A stretch of 64,000 nt of DNA from Vibrio hangzhouensis (GTDB lineage Bacteria; Pseudomonadota; Gammaproteobacteria; Enterobacterales; Vibrionaceae): the NCBI RefSeq assembly GCF_900107935.1, contig NZ_FNVG01000012.1, positions 62,001 through 126,000 of the forward strand, given 5' to 3'. A model generated the notes under the pieces. The model was not told the origin of the DNA and ran no database searches. It was given only the letters and a program-made list of their open reading frames with translations. Position 1 is the stretch's first letter. Each line of letters begins with the position of its first letter. Made by a program: the position numbers and the translations under genes. This document shows positions 36,457 to 45,842 of this stretch, in pieces.

Positions 36457-37449
36457 ATGAAAGCACTGACCTACCAAAAAAAACATGATCGATTCCAGAT
36501 TCAAACGCTGGCGATACCTGTACCTAATGAGCACCAGGTATTAGTCAAAGTTCGTGCATGCGGCCTGAATCCAGTGGACACCAAAATCGTTCACTGGCAG
36601 TCACTTGTCAGCAACATGGGAGACGACTTTGTCGTTGGACTGGATGTGGTCGGGGAAATCATTGAAACCGGCGACCAGGTGAAGGACTGGAAGGTGGGCG
36701 ATAACGTGTTATTTCACGGCAATATGTTCAGCCAGTATGGTGGCTTGGCAGAGTATTGCCTTCAGGATAGCCGAACTCTCACCACGCTCCCCGATGTACC
36801 GGTAGAGGTGGCGGCAGCTACACCTTGTGCCGGCTGGACCGCTTGGCGCGCGTTGGTCGACAAACTCAAGGTGCAGCAACGACAATCCGTCTTCATCAGT
36901 GGCGGTGCTGGTGGGGTTGGCGGATTCGCCATTCAGATAGCCAAGTACTTTGGTCTTAATACGATTATCACCACGTGCTCCGAGAAAAACTCCGACTACG
37001 TCAAACAGCTTGGAGCGACACATGCCATCAATTACCAAAATGAAAATGTCGTTGATGAGATCATGAAGATCACTGCCAATGAGGGAGTGAATATCGCTCT
37101 GGATTGTGTGGGCGCTGAGTCTGAGCGATTTTGTGCCGATGCATTGGAGTTCGAAGGCGAGATGGTTGAACTCGTAGAAACAGCAAACTTAACACAATAT
37201 CATCAGGCAAAGGCGAGAGGGCTCACTGTTCATCAATTGAGCTTTGGAGCAGGATACGCCAATGGCCCAAAAGGGCGAGACTCGATCTTAAAGGCCGGCC
37301 TGTCGTTCAGCGAATTGTTAAGTCAAGGTGCACTTAATGTACCCCAAATCAAAACCATCGCCCTGGATCAAGCCGGGGAGGCTTTAATCGAAATGAGGAA
37401 GCAGCGCACCGTAGGCAAAATCGTTGTGGTTTTTCCTGAGCCAAATTAA
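36457..37449 (+). CDS. MDR-family NADPH:quinone-reductase-like oxidoreductase
   Basis: 330 residues. VKVRACGLNPVDTKI, GLDVVGEIIETGDQVKDWKVGDNVL and the nucleotide loop SGGAGGVGGFAIQIAKYFGLN mark a zinc-independent medium-chain dehydrogenase/reductase of the quinone oxidoreductase type. Zinc-binding Cys/His residues of true alcohol dehydrogenases are absent. Lies behind a terminator, so it has its own promoter, and is followed by the EamA carrier 12 bases on. No island-type operator was seen in front of it, so membership of the regulon is uncertain. Confidence 0.85.
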   Translation: MKALTYQKKHDRFQIQTLAIPVPNEHQVLVKVRACGLNPVDTKIVHWQSLVSNMGDDFVVGLDVVGEIIETGDQVKDWKVGDNVLFHGNMFSQYGGLAEYCLQDSRTLTTLPDVPVEVAAATPCAGWTAWRALVDKLKVQQRQSVFISGGAGGVGGFAIQIAKYFGLNTIITTCSEKNSDYVKQLGATHAINYQNENVVDEIMKITANEGVNIALDCVGAESERFCADALEFEGEMVELVETANLTQYHQAKARGLTVHQLSFGAGYANGPKGRDSILKAGLSFSELLSQGALNVPQIKTIALDQAGEALIEMRKQRTVGKIVVVFPEPN

Positions 37450-37461
37450 AGGAGTAAACCC

Positions 37462-38322
37462 GTGCATCGATCACTCAAAGGGGAAGGGTATTTGTTTCTC
37501 GCAACACTGTTTGCTGCTGTTGGTTGGGTTGCTTCCAAATACGTATTACAGGAAATGCCCAGCAGTTCATTTATTGGCGGACGGTTCCTGATTGCCAGCA
37601 CGCTATTGCTACCGTTTTGCTTCAGAGATATCCGGCAAATTTCAAAACATCTGATCTGGAAACTGATTGCGGTCGGAAGCCTTCTGGCACTGTCTATTCA
37701 CGTTTGGGTTTATGCTGTCAGCATCACTCAAAGCCTTTCTGAAGGGGCCTTCATTATGAGCCTCGCAATGATTATTGCCCCCCTGACCCGATGGCTTTTG
37801 TTCAAACAACACCCTAATCGCGCCTTTTGGCTTTCCCTACCTATTGCCGTCTTAGGGATGATGTTTCTCACCCTCACCAATGGGTGGAACATTGATGTGA
37901 GCCAAGGCTACTTCTTGCTGTCTTCCTGCCTGTTATCGGTACATTTTGTGTTAAACAAACGAGCCAGCAATGTCGTATCCCCTCTGTCTTCGATTTGCTT
38001 ACAAATGTCGGTGGTTGGATTGAGTGGTCTGCTGCTTTATCTACTTGACGGGGCTCCCTCAATGGAGTTTTCAGTCAACACCTGGGGTTGGTTCATTATC
38101 GCCACCTTTATCGCAACCGCTCTCAGGTATTTGACCCAAACCGTTGGTCAGCATTCTGCCAATATTGAGGTGGCGGCACTTATTATGATCCTGGAACCTA
38201 TCTGGACGTTAATCATGAGTGTGACTTTGCTGGGAGAATCACTAAGTCTCTACAAATCATTGGGTAGCGCGTTGATCGTCCTCTCTTTGTACCTCTATAT
38301 TCGCCTGTCACGGCATGGTTAA
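37462..38322 (+). CDS. EamA-family (DMT) transporter
   Basis: 286 residues from a GTG with AAAGGAG 7-8 bases upstream. About ten hydrophobic helices in two EamA halves (GWVASKYVLQEMPSSSFIGGRFLIAS and, later, HSANIEVAALIMILEPIWTLIMSVTLLGESLSLYKSLGSALIVLSLYL). The substrate of drug/metabolite transporters cannot be read from sequence. Probably co-transcribed with the upstream oxidoreductase. Confidence 0.87.
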   Translation: MHRSLKGEGYLFLATLFAAVGWVASKYVLQEMPSSSFIGGRFLIASTLLLPFCFRDIRQISKHLIWKLIAVGSLLALSIHVWVYAVSITQSLSEGAFIMSLAMIIAPLTRWLLFKQHPNRAFWLSLPIAVLGMMFLTLTNGWNIDVSQGYFLLSSCLLSVHFVLNKRASNVVSPLSSICLQMSVVGLSGLLLYLLDGAPSMEFSVNTWGWFIIATFIATALRYLTQTVGQHSANIEVAALIMILEPIWTLIMSVTLLGESLSLYKSLGSALIVLSLYLYIRLSRHG

Positions 38323-38368
38323 GTTGGGTGGGAGCATGCAACGACAGTGCGTCGAATGCTCATACTTG

Positions 38369-39547
38369 TCAGCGGGGGATGAAAACAAAATCGGTAGGTA
38401 CCGGACAGTCAATAATTTGAGGGTTGTGTTGCAGTTTTCCGCTACGTCGGTCCACTTTAAATCGAGCGATGCAGTCCGAATCCTGATTGCCAACCACAAC
38501 GTGTTCGCCATCGGGTTCAATGGCCAAACCACGGGGGATGCAACCTTCTGTAGGGATCCAGTCAATTGCTGTAACTCGGCCGGAATCCGGACTAATCGCG
38601 TAGGTCACCACACTGTTCATGCCCCGATTGGTGGCATAGATATACTCGCCCTTAGCATCAATACAGATCGCCCCGCCGGTATTGCCACCAGCCGGAACCT
38701 TTCCGGGATTCGTCGCATCAAATGTAGGCCGGACAAAATCGGTATGCGTTGGCAACAATGACGCGGATTGCTTCCAAATCATGCCCGCAGTGTCAGTGTT
38801 CACCTCGAACACATCTAACGTCGATGAAAGCTCATTCAACACATACGCTAATTGGCCGGTTGGATGAATCACCATATGACGAGGGCCACTTCCGGACGCT
38901 ATCTGAGTTGATGCTTTAGGAGCAGGTATTAACCTACTTTCTTCTCGCAGCGCCCATGCCAACACCTGATCACTGCCAAGATCCACCCCAAAAACAAACT
39001 TTCCAGAAGGGTGGAAAGTCATCATGTGCGGATGCGGTGCTGACTGTCTATTGGGATCTGCCCCTACTCCATCATGCGAAATGACAGCCTCGTCGAGCAG
39101 TTGACCAATTGAGCCATCTGACTCGATGGGGTGAACAACGAAATTTCCACTGCCGTAGTTCGCGCTGACCAGATAACGACCACATGGGCTCACCTCACAG
39201 TGGCAAGGCCAGTTACCATTGGTGCGCTGGGTATTAATAAACTCCAGCTTACCCGTATTGTTGTCAATCCGATAAGCGCTGACTCTGCCTTCCCAAGCTC
39301 GGTCATCGACACCTAGTTCATTCACACAATAAAGGATGGATTGCTCGGCATTGGTTGATAAATAAGAGGGATTTTCAGATGCGATGACTTGAATCAGTTG
39401 ATACTGTCCACGTCCGTCGATTTCATAAACCGCAATCCCTTTCGCAGTGCTGACCGTATCAGACCCGGGAGCGCAATGAGGGTATGTGTAACTAGCCACA
39501 TACATGTAATGACCGATACTTTTCTTGACACTTTGATCATCAATCAT
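38369..39547 (-). CDS. Lactonase-family beta-propeller protein (6-phosphogluconolactonase/Pgl-like)
   Basis: 392 residues from the ATG at 39547, preceded by AAGGA; the frame to 39571 adds eight unsupported codons. YMYVASYTYPHCAPG..., NGNWPCHCEVSPCGRYLVSANYGSGNFVVHPI, SAPHPHMMTFHPSGKFVFGVDLGSDQVLAW and GSGPRHMVIHPTGQLAYVLNEL are repeated blades of the seven-bladed lactonase propeller. It lacks a signal peptide and should open an aldonolactone or a phosphogluconolactone in the cytoplasm. Last gene of a minus-strand set with the sugar porter and SDR dehydrogenase, which fits an oxidative sugar-to-aldonate route. Confidence 0.88.
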   Translation of the reverse strand: MIDDQSVKKSIGHYMYVASYTYPHCAPGSDTVSTAKGIAVYEIDGRGQYQLIQVIASENPSYLSTNAEQSILYCVNELGVDDRAWEGRVSAYRIDNNTGKLEFINTQRTNGNWPCHCEVSPCGRYLVSANYGSGNFVVHPIESDGSIGQLLDEAVISHDGVGADPNRQSAPHPHMMTFHPSGKFVFGVDLGSDQVLAWALREESRLIPAPKASTQIASGSGPRHMVIHPTGQLAYVLNELSSTLDVFEVNTDTAGMIWKQSASLLPTHTDFVRPTFDATNPGKVPAGGNTGGAICIDAKGEYIYATNRGMNSVVTYAISPDSGRVTAIDWIPTEGCIPRGLAIEPDGEHVVVGNQDSDCIARFKVDRRSGKLQHNPQIIDCPVPTDFVFIPR

Positions 39548-39567
39548 TCGATATTCCTTATACAACA

Positions 39568-39598
39568 TCACCCAAGCGAAATCGTTTCGCTTGGGTGA
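39568..39598 (-). other. Long intercistronic hairpin between sugar porter and lactonase genes
   Basis: TCACCCAAGCGAAA and TTTCGCTTGGGTGA form a perfect 14-bp stem with a 3-base loop. No U-tract follows in the minus direction, so partial termination or mRNA processing between the two genes is more likely than full stop. Confidence 0.5.
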
Positions 39599-39605
39599 AA
39601 GGTCT

Positions 39606-41033
39606 CTATGCTTTTGCCGAGCTCAATTTGCTCTGCTCTTCTTCTTCAGACTGCGTTTTCCAGTGCTGTTCAATCTCTTCCAGTGACATGCCCTTGGTTT
39701 CTGGCATCACTTTCAATACAAAGAAAATCTGCGGTACCAGGATAAGCGCAAAGAAGATGAAGATAGCGCCAACCGGAATGATTTCTCTAAGCATTGGGAA
39801 AAACTGGTTCAAGAAGGCCTGACATACCCAAATGGTAATAGTCGCAATCGCCACCGCTCGACCACGCACCTTTGTTGGGAATATCTCGTTCATAATGACG
39901 AATTTGATTGGTCCCATAGAGAAAGCGAAGAATGCAACAAACGCACACATCAGGAATACAAGTGCAAACCCAGTATCGTAGTTGTTCAAGAACAGAATAC
40001 CAATTGCCGTATGCGCCAGAATCACCCCTACCGTGCCTGCTAAGAGTAGCTTTTTGCGTCCGGAGATGTCCATGAGCCATAGCGCAACAATGGTAAACAA
40101 AACGTTTACGATACCGATAATGGCGAAACCACCTAACGAGTCACCAAGAGAAAGGCCCGCTTTTTCCAAAATGGTTGGACCATAGAAGAAGACAACGGTA
40201 ATGCCACTCATTTCTGAGAAGATAGATAACGCCACAGCGATTGTAAGCGCCGTTTTATAGCCCCCCTTAAATAGGTCGGAGAATTTGCCTGTCTCTTCAG
40301 AGATGACTTCTTTGATTTCTTTTATTTGTTTACTGGCCCACTCTTTGCCCGAGACTCGAGAAATGATCTGCTTCGCTTTCTCTTCCTGGCCATTACTAAT
40401 CAGCCATCGAGGTGATTCAGGAATCAACAGACACAAGAGAACAAAAAACACACCAGGAATCCCTTCTGCCAGGAACATACCACGCCAAGGCTCTGCACCA
40501 AATAGCCAGCCAATGGATCCCTCTAAATTGCCGCTTGCAATCAGTGAGTCAGACCAGTTTTTTATCGCAGCATTCGAGAAAAGTGAGATCATAATGCCGA
40601 CAGTAATAGCAAACTGGAATAGCGTTACCATACGTCCACGAACGTTAGCAGGTGAAATCTCAGCGATATAGAGTGGTGAAACCAGCGTCGCGACGCCGAC
40701 ACCAAACCCGCCAATCAAGCGATAGAAAATCAGTGAGTTGGCGTCGGAAGCAAACGTACACCCCATTGCAGATATAAACAGGACTAGCGCCGCAAGAAAA
40801 AGGTTATTTTTCCTGCCAAACCTGTCACTCAATTTACCGGCAACCGCCGTACCTGCAATTGCACCTACAACCGCACTACTGACAAAAAAGCCTTCTTGCC
40901 ACGGTAAAAACCCAAACTGGGCTTTCACCAAACTGATCGTTCCAGAGATAACAATCAGGTCAAAGCCAAAGAAGAAGCCACCCAAGGCAGAGACCAGACA
41001 GATAAACCAGAGGTAGTGATTACTCCTACTCAT
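39606..41033 (-). CDS. MFS sugar porter
   Basis: 475 residues, 12 helices. GGFFFGFDLIVISGTISLVKAQFG, GKLSDRFGRKNNLFLAALVLFISA, RLIGGFGVGVATLVSPLYIAEISPANVRGRMVTLFQFAITVG, IPESPRWLISNGQEEKA and LKVMPETKGMSLEEIEQHW are the diagnostic sugar-porter (XylE/GalP) motifs. It imports a monosaccharide with H+ (or Na+); the neighbouring dehydrogenase and lactonase suggest the sugar is oxidised inside. AAAGGA ribosome site. Confidence 0.92.
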   Translation of the reverse strand: MSRSNHYLWFICLVSALGGFFFGFDLIVISGTISLVKAQFGFLPWQEGFFVSSAVVGAIAGTAVAGKLSDRFGRKNNLFLAALVLFISAMGCTFASDANSLIFYRLIGGFGVGVATLVSPLYIAEISPANVRGRMVTLFQFAITVGIMISLFSNAAIKNWSDSLIASGNLEGSIGWLFGAEPWRGMFLAEGIPGVFFVLLCLLIPESPRWLISNGQEEKAKQIISRVSGKEWASKQIKEIKEVISEETGKFSDLFKGGYKTALTIAVALSIFSEMSGITVVFFYGPTILEKAGLSLGDSLGGFAIIGIVNVLFTIVALWLMDISGRKKLLLAGTVGVILAHTAIGILFLNNYDTGFALVFLMCAFVAFFAFSMGPIKFVIMNEIFPTKVRGRAVAIATITIWVCQAFLNQFFPMLREIIPVGAIFIFFALILVPQIFFVLKVMPETKGMSLEEIEQHWKTQSEEEEQSKLSSAKA

Positions 41034-41068
41034 ATTTATTTATTCCTTTTGTACGTTATTTTTCTTAA

Positions 41069-41887
41069 TTAAAAGCTAGGGTTATTTATCCACTTCCCTA
41101 TCGAAGGGATAAAGCGTTGCCCTAGCCAGGCAAAACATTCTTTTATTCTTATCGTTAAAGGCAGCTCAGCCGTTGCACTGTCTTGAGGGTGATAGTCGAT
41201 TTGACTGGCCGAACTTTCCAGACACCACTTCATGCCTTTGTTGTTCGACATGAGATTGACCACAATATGCCCCTCTACATCGGCAAACAGAGAACGCTCC
41301 ATTCCGTGTAAATAGTCGCGGTCACTCAACCACATGAGCTGGCCCCAGCGTCCCATTTCCATATGTGCACCGGGCTGATTGTCATGGGTCCATTGCGTCC
41401 AGCCAATTCGAGCACTGACCACGCTCATGCCATACTGTTCACTAAAGAAATTACCCATGCGCTCACCCACTAACTTGGTCACGCCATACGGATTGACAGG
41501 ATTTGGTAAGATGTCTGGAGTAAGACGCGCGTCGATAAAGCGGTAACCGCCGACCACCCAATTGGAGCTGGCAAACACAAAACGTTTAACACCGTGTTTC
41601 GAGGCTGCCTGGAATACATTAAAGGTGGCATCAATATTATTTGGGATAGCAGAATCCCAGTTACACTGATTATCACGATCAGCCGCCAGATGAACGACAC
41701 CATCACAATCGGCGAATACATCTGCCCATGCTTCATCATACTGAGTGATATCACCGACTATTATTTTCGGGTCATCACTTGGTCTAATATCTAACCCCCA
41801 AACATCCAATTGATCATTTTGAGACAGATATTGGTAGAGTTTATTTCCCAGGTGACCGGTTGCTCCCGTTATCACTATTTTTCTCAT
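41069..41887 (-). CDS. Extended SDR: uronate/aldose dehydrogenase-like
   Basis: 272 residues. The Rossmann motif ITGATGHLGNKLYQYL, VVHLAADRD, the catalytic Ser region FASSNWVVGGY and Y-x-x-x-K in NPYGVTKLVGERM are present. The short length and the R-F-I/V-F-A-S-S-N block are like NAD-dependent uronate dehydrogenases, which oxidise hexuronates (or aldoses) at C1 to lactones. Combined with the sugar porter and lactonase downstream this gives uptake, oxidation and ring opening. First gene of the unit; operator-like sequence just upstream. Confidence 0.83.
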   Translation of the reverse strand: MRKIVITGATGHLGNKLYQYLSQNDQLDVWGLDIRPSDDPKIIVGDITQYDEAWADVFADCDGVVHLAADRDNQCNWDSAIPNNIDATFNVFQAASKHGVKRFVFASSNWVVGGYRFIDARLTPDILPNPVNPYGVTKLVGERMGNFFSEQYGMSVVSARIGWTQWTHDNQPGAHMEMGRWGQLMWLSDRDYLHGMERSLFADVEGHIVVNLMSNNKGMKWCLESSASQIDYHPQDSATAELPLTIRIKECFAWLGQRFIPSIGKWINNPSF

Positions 41888-41926
41888 ATGTTTACTCTAT
41901 ATCACGTTCATTAACATCCTGATTAC

Positions 41927-41946
41927 TAATATATCAGATGTTAGAT
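41927..41946. promoter_or_regulatory. Candidate GntR operator in front of the SDR-porter-lactonase unit
   Basis: On the minus strand ATCTAACATCTGATATATTA, nearly the same word as at 30843. It lies about 40 bases upstream of the SDR start, and extends the presumed regulon to this unit. Confidence 0.5.
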
Positions 41947-42255
41947 ACGATATATGGATCGCGGTCATAGTTAGAAAATGGCAGTGATAAATGCTGGAAT
42001 TTGCATCATTTCAGACGCAATACACCAAATATAGTTTAAAAAACACAACAAAACAGAATTAAACTCCAACAGGGAGTTGTTGGTTTTATAAAAGAGAAAT
42101 TGAAAAGCAGGAAGGGAAATAAAGACTAAGGGGATATTCTACGCACAAGCTGAGTGCTTTATCAAAATTAAATGTCAATTATATAAAATGAGTAATGACA
42201 TCTATTTTTGCCAAACTTTTAGTCGGAAGAAATAAAGGCAAAGTAAACAGAGAAG
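41947..42255. other. AT-rich intergenic stretch, no feature recognised
   Basis: The DNA is rich in A/T runs without an ORF carrying a ribosome site. It probably contains the promoter of the SDR unit at its left end. Confidence 0.5.
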
Positions 42256-42282
42256 ATATGCCTCACATTCAATGAGGCATAT
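42256..42282 (-). terminator. Terminator hairpin after the CtlX-type gene
   Basis: ATATGCCTCA and TGAGGCATAT, 10-bp stem with a 7-base loop, then CTTCTCTGTTT on the minus strand. It is a modest U-tract. Confidence 0.6.
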
Positions 42283-42291
42283 TTAAAACGA

Positions 42292-43287
42292 TTAAAGTGA
42301 ATTTACGCGTGTCGGCAAAAACACCTCCCCTAACATGCATCGCACACTGCCTCCTCCGATATTTTCGATGGTCGAGACATCGAAGGGTAATAACTTACCG
42401 TGAGTAGACAACTGCTGCCTCTGCGCCGGGGAAAAGGCATTATAGGCTGACTGAGACATGGCAATCACCTTATCACCATTGACTGTTTCGAGTTGAAGAA
42501 TATTGCCGCAGAACTGATTCACCTGCTCTAAACTGATGTCGATCACTTGTTTGGTGTTAGCCAGCGATTTCACCACAAAGCGGCGCTCATACTCCGGAAT
42601 CACCTCTGAGCAAATCACTGCAAAATGTTCGCCTATCGCCATCATGACATTGGTATGATAAATCGGATGACCGGAAGGCAGCGCCGTCTGGAACGAAACC
42701 ACCCTGTGGTAGCCGATGCGTTTAGCGTAATCTTCCAGCGCTTCGCGTTCACAGCGTTGCGACAACGCGGCGTAGATGGTTTTGTTGATGTGATCTTTCA
42801 CCATCACGCCAGTGCTTTCCAGAAAGGCACCTTGATCGACATACTCCACCAGCGAATCCGTTGCATGCACTTGCCTTCCCGCTTCTTTCAAGCTTTCAAT
42901 GAGTGCGTGGGGACGCACTTCTCTCTGGCGATTACTGCAGGCCATAGGGAAGGTATAGAAAGTGCCGTCAAGGGTGGTACTGAACCAGTTATTGGGGAAT
43001 ACCGCGTCAGGCGTTTCTTGTACATCTATCGGATAATCAAACTCTACAACCTGTACACCCGCCCTGCGCAAGCCCGCGACCATTGATCTAAATTCTGACA
43101 TTGCCTGTGTTTTCACCGCATTGGCATCCAGAGAAACCTGATGCTGGAATTCGTTATCCGCCGCTGTTTCGGCATTAAAGCCAAACTCTTTGGGTGGCAC
43201 CATCACTACACAGTTCGCATTTTGGACCGACTTGCCTAACTTCGCCGGTACTGAACAATCAATGTTCGCTGTCATTCCTTGGTTCAT
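42292..43287 (-). CDS. ctlX: Arginine deiminase-related guanidino-group hydrolase, CtlX type
   Basis: 331 residues, amidinotransferase/dimethylargininase superfamily (pentein fold). DAVFPNNWFSTTLDG, QGAFLEST, HPIYHTNVMMAIGEHFAVICSE and GGGSVRCMLGEVFLP with the nucleophile C317 are the CtlX-type motifs, found in proteins called citrulline-utilisation hydrolases. It should hydrolyse a guanidino or ureido compound such as citrulline or a dimethylarginine-like substrate. The name rests on a family label whose biochemistry is thin. Monocistronic. Confidence 0.85.
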   Translation of the reverse strand: MNQGMTANIDCSVPAKLGKSVQNANCVVMVPPKEFGFNAETAADNEFQHQVSLDANAVKTQAMSEFRSMVAGLRRAGVQVVEFDYPIDVQETPDAVFPNNWFSTTLDGTFYTFPMACSNRQREVRPHALIESLKEAGRQVHATDSLVEYVDQGAFLESTGVMVKDHINKTIYAALSQRCEREALEDYAKRIGYHRVVSFQTALPSGHPIYHTNVMMAIGEHFAVICSEVIPEYERRFVVKSLANTKQVIDISLEQVNQFCGNILQLETVNGDKVIAMSQSAYNAFSPAQRQQLSTHGKLLPFDVSTIENIGGGSVRCMLGEVFLPTRVNSL

Positions 43288-43451
43288 AGGGAATCCACTT
43301 AACTACAAAATTCTATAACAAGAGTTAGATTGTAAATAATGTGTTAACTGTTAATTTACTGAATAGTCAATTTTTCACACTAATCATCAGTAAATATTCT
43401 GGAAAAATTCAAATTACACCGTAATAATAACTGCCACATTAGACAATAAGC

Positions 43452-43537
43452 TCCATTCCTCGTGGGCAAGGTTAATGCCTTGTGATTAGAGCGGTGTCGG
43501 AAAAGCAACGAGTTCAATACCGCTGTTCTTGAGTGGA
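43452..43537 (+). ncRNA. Possible structured RNA with a pseudoknot upstream of the ABC exporter
   Basis: In 86 bases, TCCATTC (43452-43458) pairs with GAGTGGA (43531-43537) as an outer helix. GCAAGG (43466-43471) pairs with CCTTGT (43478-43483), and AGCGGT (43490-43495) pairs with ACCGCT (43519-43524). CTCGT (43459-43463) can pair with ACGAG (43508-43512), located in the loop of the third helix, making a pseudoknot. I match no known riboswitch class. The structure was found by eye, and chance is possible. It lies 213 bases before the ABC gene start. Confidence 0.3.
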
Positions 43538-43749
43538 TTGGTTAAAGGTTATACACTGTTTCATATCTGATTTTTCAGACCTCAATCACTTGCTCTAACC
43601 TGCGAAACGGATCGTTCGCTATGTAATATTCAAATAATTATATTTTGCTCTTACTTTCACTCTTATCTCCGGATAGGAGGATTTGTTGTCTCTTCTTGAA
43701 AGTCCCTTACTCACACATCAAGGGCGCTTTCCAACGTTTTAGGTGAATC
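43538..43749 (+). promoter_or_regulatory. Leader region of the ABC exporter gene
   Basis: This interval has an AT-rich patch near 43625-43660 that could hold the promoter, and the ribosome site TTAGGTG just before the start. No other feature was recognised between the candidate RNA and the gene. Confidence 0.3.
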
Positions 43750-45600
43750 ATGTTTAAACGCTTTGAAAATTTCACAGAAGCTTTTCCAAAGCAGGAGCCC
43801 GACCAGCCACCTGAAGGCATACTGGCATTCTGTCGGCACTATACCCGAGGCTTTGAAAAGCCATTGATTGTTATGGCCCTGCTCAGTACGACCGTCGCGA
43901 TCATTGAAGTCGCCCTATTTGGTTTTATGGGTGAACTTGTAGACTGGCTGACTGCAAGTAATCCAGACACCTTTATGCAAGAAAATGGCACAACGCTGTT
44001 TTGGGTGGGTCTGGTTATTCTCGTGGTTATGCCAGTATTGATACTGGTCTACTCGTTAGTCACTCACCAAACCCTGCTGGGTAACTATCCGATGTCAATC
44101 CGCTGGCAGGCCCATCGCTACTTGCTTAAGCAAAGTCTCTCCTTCTATCAAGATGACTTTGCAGGCCGGGTGGCAACGAAAGTAATGCAGACGGCCCTTG
44201 CTGTGCGGGAAACCGTCATGAAGACTGCGGACGTATTTATCTACGTTTCTGTCTACTTTACCTCCATGCTCGTCATTCTGGCTCAGGCGGATTTGCGTTT
44301 AATGCTACCGATGTTGTTCTGGTTGTTTGCTTATATTGGTATTCAGGTTTATTTCGTCCCTAAACTGAAGAAAGTGGCCTCAGAGCAAGCCGATGCGCGT
44401 TCACTCATGACGGGTCGCATAGTTGACAGTTACACCAACATTTCGACGGTGAAGCTATTCTCACACAGTCGCCGTGAGACCGAATATGCCGAAGAAGGCA
44501 TGGAAGGCTTCCTTGATACTGTCCATCGCCAAATGCGTCTGGTCACCGGATTTGACGTGGCTGTGCAACTGGCTAACTATGTTTTGCTGTTCTCCATAGC
44601 AGGCATTTCTATCTACCTATGGATGGACAGTGCCATTACCGTCGGCGCAATAGCGATAGCCATCAGTCTGGCATTGCGTATCAACGGCATGTCGATGTGG
44701 ATTATGTGGGAAGTGGGAGCCCTGTTTGAAAACATGGGTACGGTTGTCGACGGGATTAAGACTCTGTCCAAACCTATTGCGATTAAAGATGAGCCAGATG
44801 CTCAGCCTATCGTTGTCGATCAAGGTGGTATTGAGTTCGACGATGTCAGTTTCCACTATGGTGAAAACAAAGGGGTAATCAGTCATTTGAACCTCAATAT
44901 CAAGCCCGGTGAAAAGGTAGGCTTGGTCGGACGGTCGGGGGCTGGTAAATCAACGTTGGTCAACTTACTGTTGCGCTTCCATGACGTAGAAGGCGGCAAT
45001 ATCCGTATTGACGGTCAGTCGATTTCAGCGGTGACCCAAGATTCGCTACGCAGCAAGATTGGCATGGTGACTCAGGATACTTCCTTGTTGCATCGTTCCA
45101 TTCGCGACAACATTTTGTATGGCAAACCCGATGCGTCAGAAGAAGAGTTACGCGCCGCCACACAACAAGCCCATGCTCACGAGTTCATCGACACTCTCAC
45201 CGACCCGTTCGGAAACGTCGGATACGATGCTCAGGTCGGAGAGCGGGGAGTGAAACTTTCCGGTGGCCAAAGACAACGCATTGCCATCTCGCGTGTACTG
45301 CTGAAAAACGCCCCTATCCTTATTTTGGACGAAGCAACATCCGCACTGGACTCTGAAGTAGAAGCCGCTATTCAGGAGAGCTTGAATGAGCTTATGGAAG
45401 GGAAAACGGTTATCGCTATCGCCCATCGTTTATCGACCATTGCGGCGATGGATCGCTTGATCGTGCTGGATAAAGGCGAAGTCGTCGAAGAAGGTTCCCA
45501 TCAGGAGTTGATTACTCAAGGGGGCATTTATGCCCAGCTTTGGGCTCATCAGACCGGCGGGTTTATTGGCGCCGAAGACGACGCTAGCAACGTCGCTTAA
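43750..45600 (+). CDS. ABC exporter half-transporter (fused permease and ATPase)
   Basis: 616 residues. Six helices in residues 35-330 form an exporter-type membrane domain. The ATPase has Walker A at 394-401 (GRSGAGKS), a Q-loop at about 442 (TQDTS), the LSGGQ signature at 503-507, Walker B ILILDEAT at 523-530 and the H-loop in AIAHRLSTIA. It should work as a homodimer exporting a lipid, drug or peptide. The substrate is unknown and nothing in the flanks hints at it. Confidence 0.9.
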   Translation: MFKRFENFTEAFPKQEPDQPPEGILAFCRHYTRGFEKPLIVMALLSTTVAIIEVALFGFMGELVDWLTASNPDTFMQENGTTLFWVGLVILVVMPVLILVYSLVTHQTLLGNYPMSIRWQAHRYLLKQSLSFYQDDFAGRVATKVMQTALAVRETVMKTADVFIYVSVYFTSMLVILAQADLRLMLPMLFWLFAYIGIQVYFVPKLKKVASEQADARSLMTGRIVDSYTNISTVKLFSHSRRETEYAEEGMEGFLDTVHRQMRLVTGFDVAVQLANYVLLFSIAGISIYLWMDSAITVGAIAIAISLALRINGMSMWIMWEVGALFENMGTVVDGIKTLSKPIAIKDEPDAQPIVVDQGGIEFDDVSFHYGENKGVISHLNLNIKPGEKVGLVGRSGAGKSTLVNLLLRFHDVEGGNIRIDGQSISAVTQDSLRSKIGMVTQDTSLLHRSIRDNILYGKPDASEEELRAATQQAHAHEFIDTLTDPFGNVGYDAQVGERGVKLSGGQRQRIAISRVLLKNAPILILDEATSALDSEVEAAIQESLNELMEGKTVIAIAHRLSTIAAMDRLIVLDKGEVVEEGSHQELITQGGIYAQLWAHQTGGFIGAEDDASNVA

Positions 45601-45622
45601 CTTCAGTTCTATTTCACCAAAC

Positions 45623-45651
45623 AAAGCGGAGTCTCAGGGCTCCGCTTTTTT
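45623..45651 (+). terminator. Rho-independent terminator after the ABC exporter gene
   Basis: AAAGCGGAG and CTCCGCTTT with an 8-base loop, followed by a T-run (TTTTTTCGTTTTTTT). Confidence 0.92.
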
Positions 45652-45842
45652 CGTTTTTTTGCGGCTCATTACTCGTACCGTTGATCTTGATTCCACTCAA
45701 ATGCGAGTGACTCCTCAATAATGTGACCGGCTATTGAAATTTGTAACCTTGTTTGAATTTATACGTTTTACCTCATTGAGATCAGTAATTTGCCAATTAC
45801 ACGGTCGTATGATGATTTCATCGTAGAGTAAAAGGAGTTGTT

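Noticed and set aside
40285..40671. 128-codon ORF antisense to the sugar porter
   Set aside because: Shadow of a membrane protein gene; its composition follows from the hydrophobic codons on the other strand.
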